Origin: Burkholderiales bacterium PBB2
GTDB lineage: Bacteria; Pseudomonadota; Gammaproteobacteria; Burkholderiales; Burkholderiaceae_C
Length of the DNA: 33,881 nucleotides
Direction: 5' to 3'
Assembly: GCA_002255955.1 (NCBI GenBank)
Contig: NKIM01000050.1
Span: forward strand, 1 to 33,881
The number at the start of each line of letters is the position of its first letter. Position 1 is the first letter of the stretch. Both the position numbers and the translations under genes were made by a program. Under the pieces are notes generated by a model, which had not been told where the DNA came from, searched no databases, and saw only the letters and a program-made list of their open reading frames with translations. Below are positions 1 through 8,804 of the stretch, in pieces.

Positions 1-253
<253 letters not shown>

Positions 254-299
254 CTACGCTTGCTTCACAGCACATTCGTTGAGAAAGAAAGCGTAGCGA

Positions 300-398
300 G
301 CGCCTGTCAGGCAAGGCGGGCGAAGCGCAGGAACCGGAACGTACTTCTTTGTACGTGAGGATTCCGAGCATTCGTCCAACGCCGCATGACAGGGGCGC
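300..398. repeat. Long imperfect inverted repeat in the groES-groEL spacer
   Basis: The 182-base spacer between groES and groEL carries nested inverted arms centred near 348. Outer arm 300-309 (GCGCCTGTCA) pairs with 387-398 apart from a two-base bulge. Inner arms are GGGCGAA at 318-324 with TTCGTCC at 371-377 (one G-U pair), GGAA at 330-333 with TTCC at 362-365, and ACGTAC at 339-344 with GTACGT at 351-356 around a six-base loop. It would fold into a long stem in the groESL transcript. From memory the central part resembles an intergenic repeat common in Burkholderiales, but only one copy is seen here. It may act as a processing or stability element between the two genes. Confidence 0.6.
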
Positions 399-405
399 AG
401 TAGCT

Positions 406-696
406 TTATTTCTCGACGACGGCGAACAGGTCTTCTTCGCGCATCACCAGCAGCTCATCGCCGTCGACCTTGACGGTCTGGCCCGAGTACTTGCCGAACA
501 GAACGCGGTCACCGACCTTCACGTTCAGAGCAATCAGGTCGCCCTTGTCATTGCGCTTGCCGGCGCCGACGGCCAGCACTTCGCCTTGATCCGGCTTTTC
601 AGCAGCGGCGTCAGGAATGACGATGCCCGAAGCGGTCTTGGTTTCTTGTTCGAGGCGCTTAACGATCACGCGATCGTGCAGAGGACGCAGTTTCAT
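406..696 (-). CDS. groES: Co-chaperonin GroES
   Basis: GroES is the 10-kDa heptameric lid of the GroEL folding chamber. The 96-residue product has the normal length and starts [16 protein letters not shown]. It contains the mobile-loop region [20 protein letters not shown] at about residues 17-36, and ends with the conserved [21 protein letters not shown] tail. I chose the ATG at 696 over the GTG just before it at 699, because AAGGAG sits five bases from the ATG but only two from the GTG. It is the first gene of the groESL operon, and the promoter and CIRCE operator lie 115-175 bases upstream. Heat or protein stress would induce it through loss of HrcA repression. Confidence 0.98.
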   Translation of the reverse strand: MKLRPLHDRVIVKRLEQETKTASGIVIPDAAAEKPDQGEVLAVGAGKRNDKGDLIALNVKVGDRVLFGKYSGQTVKVDGDELLVMREEDLFAVVEK

Positions 697-809
697 CACA
701 TCTCCTTGAGATTTTCGGGGCTTGATCGGGTGTGGCGGCCGGGCCGTTCACACCGTCATGGGGGTAAAACCTGAACTCGCGCACCGGCTTGGGCCGGCTT
801 CGGAGTTCG

Positions 810-836
810 TTAGCACTCGACCTTGGTGAGTGCTAG
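810..836. promoter_or_regulatory. CIRCE operator (HrcA binding site)
   Basis: TTAGCACTC, nine bases, GAGTGCTAG. This matches the CIRCE consensus TTAGCACTC-N9-GAGTGCTAA at 17 of 18 arm positions. It begins eight bases downstream of the -10 box of the groES promoter, so it covers the expected transcription start. HrcA bound here would block initiation under non-stress conditions. hrcA itself is not in the window. Confidence 0.95.
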
Positions 837-843
837 CAGGAGG

Positions 844-871
844 ATTATAGGGGTGCCCCTCGGGCTTTCAA
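844..871 (-). promoter_or_regulatory. Sigma-70-type promoter of groESL
   Basis: Read on the minus strand, TTGAAA (871-866) is followed after 16 bases by a perfect TATAAT (849-844). The -10 box lies just upstream of the CIRCE operator, giving the usual vegetative-promoter-plus-HrcA arrangement rather than a sigma-32-only promoter. The promoter sits 36 bases past the stop codon of the GGDEF/EAL gene that precedes it on the same strand. Confidence 0.88.
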
Positions 872-907
872 GAGGGGGCGGGGCAAGAAAAGCGGGGCCG
901 GGGCCGC

Positions 908-3900
908 TCAATCTGAGCCCAGATGCAGCCAGGCCTGCCCGGCCTGCCACTGCGCGCGCCAGGTCGGCAGCGCTTCGGGCGGCATCGGGCGGGCGATGCC
1001 AAAGCCCTGCACCTGGTGGCAGCCCATGGCGCGCAGGCGGGCGCCGTGCTCCAGGGTCTCCACGCCTTCGGCGATCACTTCGCGGTGGAAGGCGTGGGCC
1101 AGCTCGATCACGCCCTTGACGATGCTGAGGTCGTCGGGGTCGACCAGCATGTCGCGCACAAAGCTCTGGTCGATCTTGAGCGTGGCCACGGGCAGCTTGC
1201 GCAAGTAGGTGAGCGAGGAGTAGCCGGTGCCGAAATCGTCCAGCGCGAACGTCACGCCCAGAGCCATGCAGCGCTCCAGCACCGCCACCGCTTGCTGCAT
1301 CTCACCCAGGGCCGAGGTTTCCAGCACCTCCAGTTCCAGCCGCCCCGGCGCAGCCAGCGGATGGCGGGCCAGGCATTGCGCCAGGTGATCGCTGAAACTG
1401 GCTTGCAGCAGGTGGGTGGCGCTGATGTTGATGCTGATGGGCAGATCCAGGCTTTGTGCAGCCCAGGCTTCCAGCTGGCGCAGGGCGGCCGCCATGACCC
1501 ATTCGCCAAGGGGCCGCTCCATCTCGCTGCCGTGCACCTGAGCCAGGAACTCCGCCGGCAGCAGCAGGCCGCGCTCCGGGTGCTGCCAGCGCAGCAAGGC
1601 TTCGACGCCCACCACCGCGCCGCTGCGCAGATCGACCTTGGGTTGGTAGAACAGGCAGAACTCGTCCTGCTGCAGCGCCTGCTGCAAGCGGGCCAGTTGC
1701 TCGCGATGCTGGCGGGCCGCGCGGTCGATCTCGGTGTCGAAGAGCTGGTAGCGGTTCTTGCCCGCTTGCTTGGCCAGGTACATGGCCTGGTCGGCGTGGC
1801 GCATCAAGGTGTCCGGGTCGGCGTGGTCGAGCGGGTAGAGGCTGACGCCCACGCTGGCCGAGATGCTGACCTCGCGCCCTTCCACCGCCACCGGCGCCTG
1901 CACCGAACGCAGCAGACGCTCCAGCACCAGCGCGCACTCCTCGGGGCTGTCCAGCTCGGTCAGCAGGATGACGAACTCATCACCGCCCAGCCGGGCCAGG
2001 GTGTCGTCGACGCGCAGCACCTGCTTGAGGTGCTGCGCCACGCCGATCAGCAACTCATCGCCCGCAGCATGGCCGTGTTGGTCGTTGATGGCTTTGAAGC
2101 CATCGAGATCGAGGAAGCACACGGCCGTCATGCGCCCGCTGCGGTCGGCGCGGTGGATCGCCTGGTTCAGTCGGTCGGACAGCAGGCGTCGGTTGGGCAG
2201 CAGGGTCAGCGGGTCGAAATTGGCCACCCGGTTGAGTTCCGCCTCGTGGGCCTTGAGCTGGCTGATGTCGGTGAACACGCTGACGTAGTCGCTGATGCGG
2301 CCCTGGCTGTCGCGCACCACCGACACCGACTGCAGGGCCGCGAACAGGCTGCCGTCCTTGCGCCGGTTCCAGATCTCGCCACGCCAGAAGTCCTGGGCCT
2401 GCAGCGACTGCCAGAAGGCCTGAAAAAAAGCCGCGTCATGCCGGCCCGAGGACAGCAGGCGCGGCGACTGACCCAGCACCTCGGCCTCGCTGTAGCCCGT
2501 GATGCGGCTGAAGGCAGGGTTGATCTTGGTGATCAGGCCCTCGGCCTGGGTGACCATGATGCCCTCGTAGCTGTTCTCGAACACCACGCTGGCTTCCCGC
2601 TGGGCCAGTTCCAGGCATTTGCGCTGGTGAATGTCGGTGTGGGTGCCGGACATCAGCCAAGGGGTGCCGTCGGCGCCGCGCTGCACGACGCCGCCGCGGG
2701 TCAGCACCCAGCGCCAGTCGCCGTTCTTGCCGCGTGCGCGCAGCTCGAATTCATGCGTGGCGATCTCGCCGCGCAGATGGCGCTGGATGGACTCCATGGC
2801 CAGGGGCAGGTCATCCGGGTGCACCAGTTCGCCCCATTGGTCGGGATTCACCTGCAGTTCGCCGTGCTGGTAGCCCAGCATGGTCTCCCAACGCGCGCTC
2901 ACCTGGAAGCGATGGTTGCGCAGGTCCCATTCCCAGAAGCCCTGGTCCGAGCCCTCCAGCACCCGAGCCAGCTGCTGCTGGCTGGCCAGCAGGGCCTGGC
3001 GCGCTTGCTGGCGCTCGGTGATGTCCACGCCCAGCACATAGCAGCCATCGACCCGGCCCTGTTCGTTGTAGCGCGGCAGGTAGCGCAGCGCCTGCCAGCG
3101 GTCGGGGGCGGGCTGCCAGTCCAGTTCTTGCGGCGTGCCCAGCAGGGCCTGCTGCACCCGTGGGGCGACGCTGTCGAAACCGGCCTCGCCCAGCACGGCT
3201 TGGAGTTCGAGCCCGGCCAGCTCGTCCAGCTCGGGGGCGAAACTCTCGCGGTAGCGCTCGTTGGCGTAGACAAAGCGCAGCTCCGTGTCGAGGAAAGCGA
3301 TCAGGGCCGGCACATGGCCGAGGATGCTGCGCAGATGGCGCTCGCTGTCGAGCAGCTTCTGGCCGCGCTCCAGCGCCTGACGCTCGAGCGCCGCGCGTTC
3401 GGCCAGCTCGTGCTGGCGCGCCTGGCGGGCGCTCTGGTCTTCGCGCAGCACCAAGATCAGGCCGCGCACCCGGCCACTGCCGTCGCGGATGGGGGTGAGG
3501 CGCAGGCTGACCGGCTGCTCGCCCCCGCCGCGTGGGCACAGCAGCGGGGCCTGGCCCAGGGTCTGCGAGTCGCCGCCGGTCATCACCAGGGTCAGGGGCA
3601 GCTCCAGGGGCAGGCGGCTGTCTTCCTCGATCAAGGGCAAGAGTTCGCGCACCGGGCGGCGCAGGGCTTCGGCCTCGGGCCAGCCGCACAGACGCTCGGC
3701 CACCGCATTCATGCGGGTGACGCGGCCTTCGGTGTCGGTGGCCAGCACCGCATCGGCCATGGATTGCCAGAGGCAGGCCAGGCTCTCCTCGTTGTCGGCC
3801 AGGGTCTGGCGATGCGCGTCGTGCTCGCGCCAGCGGCGGCGCAGCATGCCAAAGCTGCCGACCAGCAGGCCCAGCAGGGCCAGGCTCAGCACACCCACCG

Positions 3901-4459
3901 AGGCCATCAGCTGGCGGCGCAGTGCATCGCGGGCCTGCTCTTGCTCCGCCAGTTGCTGGCGTTCGCCGGCTTCCAGGTCGCCGAGCAGGCGCTCGACGCG
4001 CAGCCGGGTCTCGCCCAGGCTTGCCCTTGCGGCCACGGCATTGGCCGTGGCCGGCCCGTCCTGCTTCATTGCGGCTTCAATCTGGCGAGACAGGGCGATG
4101 CGCTCGTTCACCAGTTCCCGCAACTGCTGCCAGCGGGCGTGCTGGGTCGGGTGTTCGGCGGTCTGCGCCTGCAGGCGCGTGAGCAAGGTCTCGCGCCGGG
4201 CCAGGGCCTGGTCGCGCTCCTGCAGGCGGGCGCTGTCCCCGCTGCTGCGAAAACCCAGGGTGTGGAGCTCGACCAGGGCGGTCTCGGCGCGAATGCGGGC
4301 CAGATCGGCCAGCACCGCCTGGGTGTGGCTGATGCCTTGGGCCGCGCTGGCCGTTTGGCCTGCGATCAGCCAGGTGCTCAGCGCCAGGCTCAACAAAACC
4401 AAAGCGCCCGCGGCAAAGGCGAGCAGGACCCGGCGTTCAAAGCGCGAGGCGGGCTTCAT
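908..4459 (-). CDS. Membrane-bound CHASE3-PAS-GGDEF-EAL cyclic-di-GMP signalling protein
   Basis: The protein (1183 residues) should make and/or degrade cyclic di-GMP in response to external and internal cues. Two membrane segments (about 12-33 and 185-205) bracket a helical periplasmic part of about 150 residues resembling CHASE3. Four PAS-like modules follow (about 222-340, 375-490, 495-620, 630-750), the third with a PAC-like WRWVLTRGG stretch. The GGDEF domain (about 760-915) keeps an intact GGDEF motif and an RVDD inhibitory I-site five residues before it, so cyclase activity with product inhibition is likely. The EAL domain (about 930-1175) keeps EALLRW, DDFGTGYSSL, KIDQSFV and VIAEGVET, so phosphodiesterase activity is also plausible. 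The ATG at 4459 has AGGGAGG about ten bases upstream. Direction of net activity cannot be told from sequence. Confidence 0.93.
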   Translation of the reverse strand: MKPASRFERRVLLAFAAGALVLLSLALSTWLIAGQTASAAQGISHTQAVLADLARIRAETALVELHTLGFRSSGDSARLQERDQALARRETLLTRLQAQTAEHPTQHARWQQLRELVNERIALSRQIEAAMKQDGPATANAVAARASLGETRLRVERLLGDLEAGERQQLAEQEQARDALRRQLMASVGVLSLALLGLLVGSFGMLRRRWREHDAHRQTLADNEESLACLWQSMADAVLATDTEGRVTRMNAVAERLCGWPEAEALRRPVRELLPLIEEDSRLPLELPLTLVMTGGDSQTLGQAPLLCPRGGGEQPVSLRLTPIRDGSGRVRGLILVLREDQSARQARQHELAERAALERQALERGQKLLDSERHLRSILGHVPALIAFLDTELRFVYANERYRESFAPELDELAGLELQAVLGEAGFDSVAPRVQQALLGTPQELDWQPAPDRWQALRYLPRYNEQGRVDGCYVLGVDITERQQARQALLASQQQLARVLEGSDQGFWEWDLRNHRFQVSARWETMLGYQHGELQVNPDQWGELVHPDDLPLAMESIQRHLRGEIATHEFELRARGKNGDWRWVLTRGGVVQRGADGTPWLMSGTHTDIHQRKCLELAQREASVVFENSYEGIMVTQAEGLITKINPAFSRITGYSEAEVLGQSPRLLSSGRHDAAFFQAFWQSLQAQDFWRGEIWNRRKDGSLFAALQSVSVVRDSQGRISDYVSVFTDISQLKAHEAELNRVANFDPLTLLPNRRLLSDRLNQAIHRADRSGRMTAVCFLDLDGFKAINDQHGHAAGDELLIGVAQHLKQVLRVDDTLARLGGDEFVILLTELDSPEECALVLERLLRSVQAPVAVEGREVSISASVGVSLYPLDHADPDTLMRHADQAMYLAKQAGKNRYQLFDTEIDRAARQHREQLARLQQALQQDEFCLFYQPKVDLRSGAVVGVEALLRWQHPERGLLLPAEFLAQVHGSEMERPLGEWVMAAALRQLEAWAAQSLDLPISINISATHLLQASFSDHLAQCLARHPLAAPGRLELEVLETSALGEMQQAVAVLERCMALGVTFALDDFGTGYSSLTYLRKLPVATLKIDQSFVRDMLVDPDDLSIVKGVIELAHAFHREVIAEGVETLEHGARLRAMGCHQVQGFGIARPMPPEALPTWRAQWQAGQAWLHLGSD

Positions 4460-4557
4460 GCTGGACGGACCTCCCTGAAGCGTGGGGCCCGCGTGCCGGA
4501 TGCACGGAACGGCGGGCTTGGCTTTCGAGCCAGTCTAGTCGCAGTCCTGTCCCGCCA

Positions 4558-4586
4558 TGAAAAAAGGCCCCCGCAGGGGCCTTTCG
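4558..4586 (-). terminator. Intrinsic terminator after the TonB-dependent receptor gene
   Basis: A perfect nine-base stem (4564-4572 with 4577-4585, GGCCCC core) encloses a four-base loop. On the minus strand it is followed directly by a run of T residues (six A on the plus strand at 4561-4566). It lies 24 bases past the receptor stop codon and separates that gene from the cyclic-di-GMP gene downstream. Confidence 0.88.
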
Positions 4587-4609
4587 AGGCGAGTTGCCGA
4601 TCCGCTGGA

Positions 4610-7402
4610 TCAGAACTTGTAGCCTGCCGTCACGTAGACGAAGCGGCCGCGCGGGTCGTACTGCGTCACGTCATAGCCCGTCTGGAACTGGTTCGATGCC
4701 GGGGTGAACACGGCCGGCTTCTTGTCGAACAGATTGCGTGCACCCAGGGTCAGGCGCAGGTTCTTGAAGCCGGTGTAGCTGACGCTGGCGTTGTACAGAG
4801 CCAGGCTGGGCATGAAGTGGCGCTCGTCGTTCAGGTCGTGGCCGGCCTCGTAACCGCTGGCGTAGTCCTGCACCAAGGTGCCGGCCCAGTTGCCGGTGGT
4901 GTAGGTGGCTTGCAGGCTGTGCTTCCAGCGCAGCACCACACCGCCTTGGTCAGCGCCCAGCACCGGGTTGCCGGCCAGGTCAACGATGGTGCCGACCTTG
5001 TGCGACATCACGCCGCCAGGGCTCAGCTGGTCGAACTTGTCCATGTAGGTGCCGTTGAACGCCAGGTCCAGACGGCTGCCTTCAAAGCGCAGGCGGTAGT
5101 TGGCTTCCAGGTCGACACCTTGCACGGTGGCATTGCCGGTGTTGGTCTGCACCACGTTCACCTGCTTGATCGAGCCCGAGGGATTCAGCTGGACCAGGCC
5201 TGCATAGGACGCATCACCCTTGCGGAAGCCCGAGACGATTTCCTGCACCGAAGCCAGCGACAGGATGTCCTTCAGCTTGACGCGGAACACGTCGGCCGAC
5301 AGGGTCAAGTCCTTGAGCGGCGAGATCACGATGCCGAAGCTCGACTGGGTCGACTTTTCGGGCTTCAGCAGCGGGTTGCCGCCGGTCAGTGCGTTGACCT
5401 GCAGATCCTTTTCGCCGGTGCCCGGATCGTCGAACTGGGCGCTGGTGCCCAGCACTTGCGGATCCCACAGGTCCACCAGGGTCGGGGCGCGGAAGCCCGA
5501 ACCGGCCGAGGCGCGCAGCATCAGCTCCTTGGTGGGCTGGAAGCGGGCGTTGACCTTGTAGTTGGTGGTCGAGCCTGCGTCGTTGTAGCGGTCATGGCGC
5601 AGGGCCAGGCCGGCTTCCAGGGTCTTGATGATGGGCGCGTTGAACTCGGCGAACACGGCCTTCACATTGCGGCTCTTGTCCAGGGGCTTGGTCGCGCCAC
5701 CCAGGCCGGCGATGTCGCCGCTGAACATGGCGGGCGACGGCGACTTGGAATAGCCTTCCTTGCGCAGCTGTGCGCCTGCGGCGTACATCAGCGAACCGGC
5801 CGGCAGGGCCATCAGATCGCCGGAGACCTTGGCTTCCACCACGTCGACCTTGGACTTGAAGGTCGTGGTGTCACCGATGTACTTGGCGCTTTCGATGGAC
5901 TTGCGGAAGGTGTCCGACTGGGTCAGCGAGAAGGGGTTGTAGTCGCTGTTCTCAGCGTTCACAGCCTTGACAAAGGCCACTTGCGAGAAGTAACCATCGG
6001 TCACCTTGCCGCGGGTCTTGCCTTCGTTGTGGGTGGCCGACAGCTCGTAGTCGTGGCCGGCGAACTCGCCGCGCACGCCCAGCACATAGCGGCTTTGGTC
6101 GGCGGTGGCCAGTTCGGTGCGGTCGCCGAAGTCATAGACCCGTGCGGTCACGCCCAGGGTCTCGCCGACCATGTAGCCGAAGCCATTCTTGGTCAGGTAG
6201 TCGGCGGCGATCTTGTAGTTGGGGTTGCTGGGGCGCAGCAGCATCACGGGGTCGACGCCCTGCTTGGCAAACTCTTCGTCGCTGACCAGGAAGCCGTTGC
6301 GGACCGGGCTGGGCTGGAACTGTTGCTGCACCTTGCTTTGGCTGTACAGCAGATCGCTGAACAGCTCGGCCTTTTCGTTCAGCTTGACGGTCAGGTTGGC
6401 GCTCAGGGTGGTCAGGTCGCGCTTGGGCACCAGACCCACGAACGGTGCTGCGTCGTAGGCGCAGAACGGCATCTTGGAGGTGCCGTTGACCGTCGGGTTC
6501 TTGAACATCTTGATGTCGGCGCACTTGTCGGCCTGGGCCAGCGGATTGCCGTAGCCAGAGCCGCCCAGGAAGTCCTTGAATTCCTTGCCTGCGGTGCCGG
6601 GCGTGCCTTCCACCCACTTGCCGTTCACCACCTTGCCGGGGATGTAGGGGCCTTCGATATTGCCGTGGCCGGTCGCGCCCGAGACGATGAAGGGGTCGAT
6701 GTTGCCGGTCTTGGCGAAATCGCGATCACGGCCGAACAGAGCGGTTTCCTTTTCCAGGCTGGCCGAGGCGGTGATGTTGAAGCGGTCCTTGTTCAGGTCA
6801 CCGTAGCCCACGACGATGCTGGCGAGGTTTTTCTTGCCGCCACCCGATGCGGTCGGCGAACCGGCCATGGCGCTGAGCTCCACACCGGTCATGCTCTTGT
6901 TCAGGATGAAGTTGATCACACCGGCCACGGCGTCTGAGCCGTACACGCCCGAAGCGCCGTCCTTCAGCACTTCAACGCGCTCGATGGCGGCCAGGGGGAT
7001 GGCGGCCACGTTGACCGTGGTGCCGCCGCCACCGGCGAAGGGTGCTACGCGGCGGCCGTTCACCAGCACCAGGGTGCGGTCAGAGCCCAGGCCGCGCAGC
7101 GACACGGACGACAGGCCGTAGGTCGAGCTGCCGGCGCCGGCCGAGGTGTTCAAGCCACCGGCGGAGGCGATGGAGGCGATCGAAGCCAGCAGGGCTTCGG
7201 TGCTAGTCACGCCGCTGCGGCGGATGTCTTCCTTGGTGACCACGGTCACCGGCAGGGCCGATTCCGAGTCCACGCGCTTGATCGAGGAGCCGGTGACTTC
7301 CACGCGCTCCATCTGGGTCGGGGCCTGGGCTTGGGCCGAAGCGGCCACAGCCAGGAGGACGGCAGCGCCGACGGCGCTGAACTTCGGTTGTTGTTTCAAC
7401 AT
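4610..7402 (-). CDS. TonB-dependent outer-membrane receptor
   Basis: The 930-residue product is an outer-membrane beta-barrel importer energised by TonB-ExbBD. The start at 7402 gives a clean signal peptide (MLKQQPKFSAVGAAVLLAVA, cleavage after the AQA near residue 26) and has AGGAGA eight bases upstream; an in-frame ATG 42 bases earlier lacks both. A TonB-box-like MERVEVTGSSIKR follows, then the plug (PVTVVTKEDIRRSG, LVLVNGRRV, IERVEVLKDGASGVYGSDAVAGVINFI). The C terminus has typical late-barrel repeats (FRAPTLVDLWDP, NLTLGARNLFDKKP-like) and ends in YKF with the expected terminal phenylalanine. Nothing nearby (siderophore, cobalamin or sugar-degradation genes) points to a substrate. An isolated gene bounded by its own terminator. 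Confidence 0.95.
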   Translation of the reverse strand: MLKQQPKFSAVGAAVLLAVAASAQAQAPTQMERVEVTGSSIKRVDSESALPVTVVTKEDIRRSGVTSTEALLASIASIASAGGLNTSAGAGSSTYGLSSVSLRGLGSDRTLVLVNGRRVAPFAGGGGTTVNVAAIPLAAIERVEVLKDGASGVYGSDAVAGVINFILNKSMTGVELSAMAGSPTASGGGKKNLASIVVGYGDLNKDRFNITASASLEKETALFGRDRDFAKTGNIDPFIVSGATGHGNIEGPYIPGKVVNGKWVEGTPGTAGKEFKDFLGGSGYGNPLAQADKCADIKMFKNPTVNGTSKMPFCAYDAAPFVGLVPKRDLTTLSANLTVKLNEKAELFSDLLYSQSKVQQQFQPSPVRNGFLVSDEEFAKQGVDPVMLLRPSNPNYKIAADYLTKNGFGYMVGETLGVTARVYDFGDRTELATADQSRYVLGVRGEFAGHDYELSATHNEGKTRGKVTDGYFSQVAFVKAVNAENSDYNPFSLTQSDTFRKSIESAKYIGDTTTFKSKVDVVEAKVSGDLMALPAGSLMYAAGAQLRKEGYSKSPSPAMFSGDIAGLGGATKPLDKSRNVKAVFAEFNAPIIKTLEAGLALRHDRYNDAGSTTNYKVNARFQPTKELMLRASAGSGFRAPTLVDLWDPQVLGTSAQFDDPGTGEKDLQVNALTGGNPLLKPEKSTQSSFGIVISPLKDLTLSADVFRVKLKDILSLASVQEIVSGFRKGDASYAGLVQLNPSGSIKQVNVVQTNTGNATVQGVDLEANYRLRFEGSRLDLAFNGTYMDKFDQLSPGGVMSHKVGTIVDLAGNPVLGADQGGVVLRWKHSLQATYTTGNWAGTLVQDYASGYEAGHDLNDERHFMPSLALYNASVSYTGFKNLRLTLGARNLFDKKPAVFTPASNQFQTGYDVTQYDPRGRFVYVTAGYKF

Positions 7403-7843
7403 ACGGGGAATCTCCTGCGAGGTTGGGTATCCATAACGCGACAAAGCCGTGCATGAGTTGCCACAGCGGGCACGGGTTGGAGCGCGATGTGAGTCAGTCT
7501 AGGAGTGGGGTTTTTCAGGCTTGAGAGGGTCAATCCGTGTCAGGGCCTCGCTACAAACTTTGTGAGCGGATGCAAGCCTTCGTGTAGCGATGCGGTTTTT
7601 GTGCGCTATGCGCTCTGACATCCGGTTTGGTGCGGTCGGGGCATGACTTCTGGCCCTTGTGTGTGATCGAACGAGCTTGGGTCGTGACACTTGGTCTGGG
7701 CTGACTGTGGCAATCGGCATGTGCCTCAAGTCATAGGGGTTCGGGTTCATGGGTGCGAGGGGCGCACGCAGCGAAGGATGCCGACCTCGCCCCTGGGGCA
7801 TTCAGCACGGGTGTTCGCATAGCGCGCGTGGGTACGTCGGGTT
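7403..7843. other. Long non-coding gap upstream of the TonB-dependent receptor
   Basis: No convincing gene is seen in these 441 bases. The stretch should contain the receptor promoter, but no good -35/-10 pair was found. It holds an inverted repeat CGCTACA (7549-7555) / TGTAGCG (7583-7589) and, overlapping it, a small palindrome ACAAACTTTGT (7553-7563), about 150 bases upstream of the receptor start. These could be operator sites. Base composition is lower in GC than the flanking genes. Confidence 0.5.
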
Positions 7844-8752
7844 TCAGGGCTCGGCGCGCAGCAAGGCCTGGCCCATGCGCAGGCGCTGTCCGGTGCTGAT
7901 GCCCTCGCACAGGCGAAAGCCCGGCGGCACGAACACCAGGATGGTGGAACCATGCTGAAACCAGCCCATTTCCTGGCCCTTCTGGAAGCTTGCCTGGCAG
8001 GGCAATTCGTTCGCGCCGCGGTAGCCCACATGCAGCAGCAGGTCGAGGAAATGCAGGCGCAGGCTGGCCACCAGGATGGCCGCCACCGGCACCAGGGCGA
8101 TCGGCGTGCGCTCGGCATCGTCCAGCCGGCAGCGCAGCACCGCGCGCTCGTTGCGGCAGAACAGGCGCTCGACCCGCTTGAGTGCGATCGGGTTGACGTT
8201 CCAGGTGTCGCCGGCGATGTGGGTCACATGCTCGACTTGGCAATCGGCCGGCGCGTGGAAGCGGTGATACATGGCCGAGGTCAGGCGCAGGGTGATGAAG
8301 AGCCCGCCCTCGAAGACGCGGGTGTCCTGGGTCGGGCCGAAGAGATCCTGCAGCGCGTAGGGGAAGCCCTTGGCCTGGTAGACCTGGCCGGCTTCCACCC
8401 GGCCGCAGGCGCCGACGATGGCGTCGCAGGGGCTGCTCAGCACCTCGGGCCGCGGGTCAATGCTGCGTGCACCTTCGCGCAGCTCGCGGGTGAAGCAGTC
8501 GTGCAGGCTGTCGAAGCGCTGCTTCTTGGCGTCGCTGAGGTCCAGATCGGTGAACAGGCGCCAGACCGCAATCGAGGCGCGTGCCAGCAGCGGCTGGCGC
8601 AGCTGGCTGAACCAGCCCATGAAGCGGGTCAGGGCGATGCGCGGGATGCGGTTGGTGAGCAGGAAGTTCAGGTCTTCCTGTTGCAGCAGGCGCTGCACCC
8701 ACAGGCGTGGTGTGAGAAATGCCCGAGTGCGGGCTTGAAGGCTGCTTTTCAT
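7844..8752 (-). CDS. psd: Phosphatidylserine decarboxylase proenzyme (E. coli-type, long form)
   Basis: This enzyme decarboxylates phosphatidylserine to phosphatidylethanolamine at the inner membrane and matures by self-cleavage to a pyruvoyl enzyme. The 302-residue length and order of motifs match the E. coli-type family: SPCDAIVGACG (catalytic Asp, about residue 112), MYHRFHAPADC (His, about 170), WNVNPIAL, and FQHGSTILVF near residue 265, where cleavage before the serine makes the pyruvoyl group. The usual leucine before GST is replaced by histidine. The ATG at 8752 has only a weak ribosome site. It is divergent from the aminotransferase gene, with an 88-base shared upstream region. As I recall, many Burkholderiales also carry a shorter Psd elsewhere, so this could be a second copy. 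Confidence 0.9.
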   Translation of the reverse strand: MKSSLQARTRAFLTPRLWVQRLLQQEDLNFLLTNRIPRIALTRFMGWFSQLRQPLLARASIAVWRLFTDLDLSDAKKQRFDSLHDCFTRELREGARSIDPRPEVLSSPCDAIVGACGRVEAGQVYQAKGFPYALQDLFGPTQDTRVFEGGLFITLRLTSAMYHRFHAPADCQVEHVTHIAGDTWNVNPIALKRVERLFCRNERAVLRCRLDDAERTPIALVPVAAILVASLRLHFLDLLLHVGYRGANELPCQASFQKGQEMGWFQHGSTILVFVPPGFRLCEGISTGQRLRMGQALLRAEP

Positions 8753-8804
8753 GCGTCTGTCAATTCGGACTGTTAGACAAGAGGTCTGCGCAACAAAGCT
8801 CGCT

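Noticed and set aside
872-907. Possible terminator after the GGDEF/EAL gene
   Set aside because: On the minus strand a GC-rich stretch is followed by TTTTCTT, but only a four-base stem can be drawn, so I did not annotate it.
923-6937. A 2004-codon open frame on the plus strand opposite the GGDEF/EAL and receptor genes
   Set aside because: It runs antisense across two well-supported genes and the terminator between them. Its composition (Ala, Gly, Gln, His, Val rich, without domain motifs) is the usual shadow of strong GC third-position bias. No promoter or ribosome site supports it.
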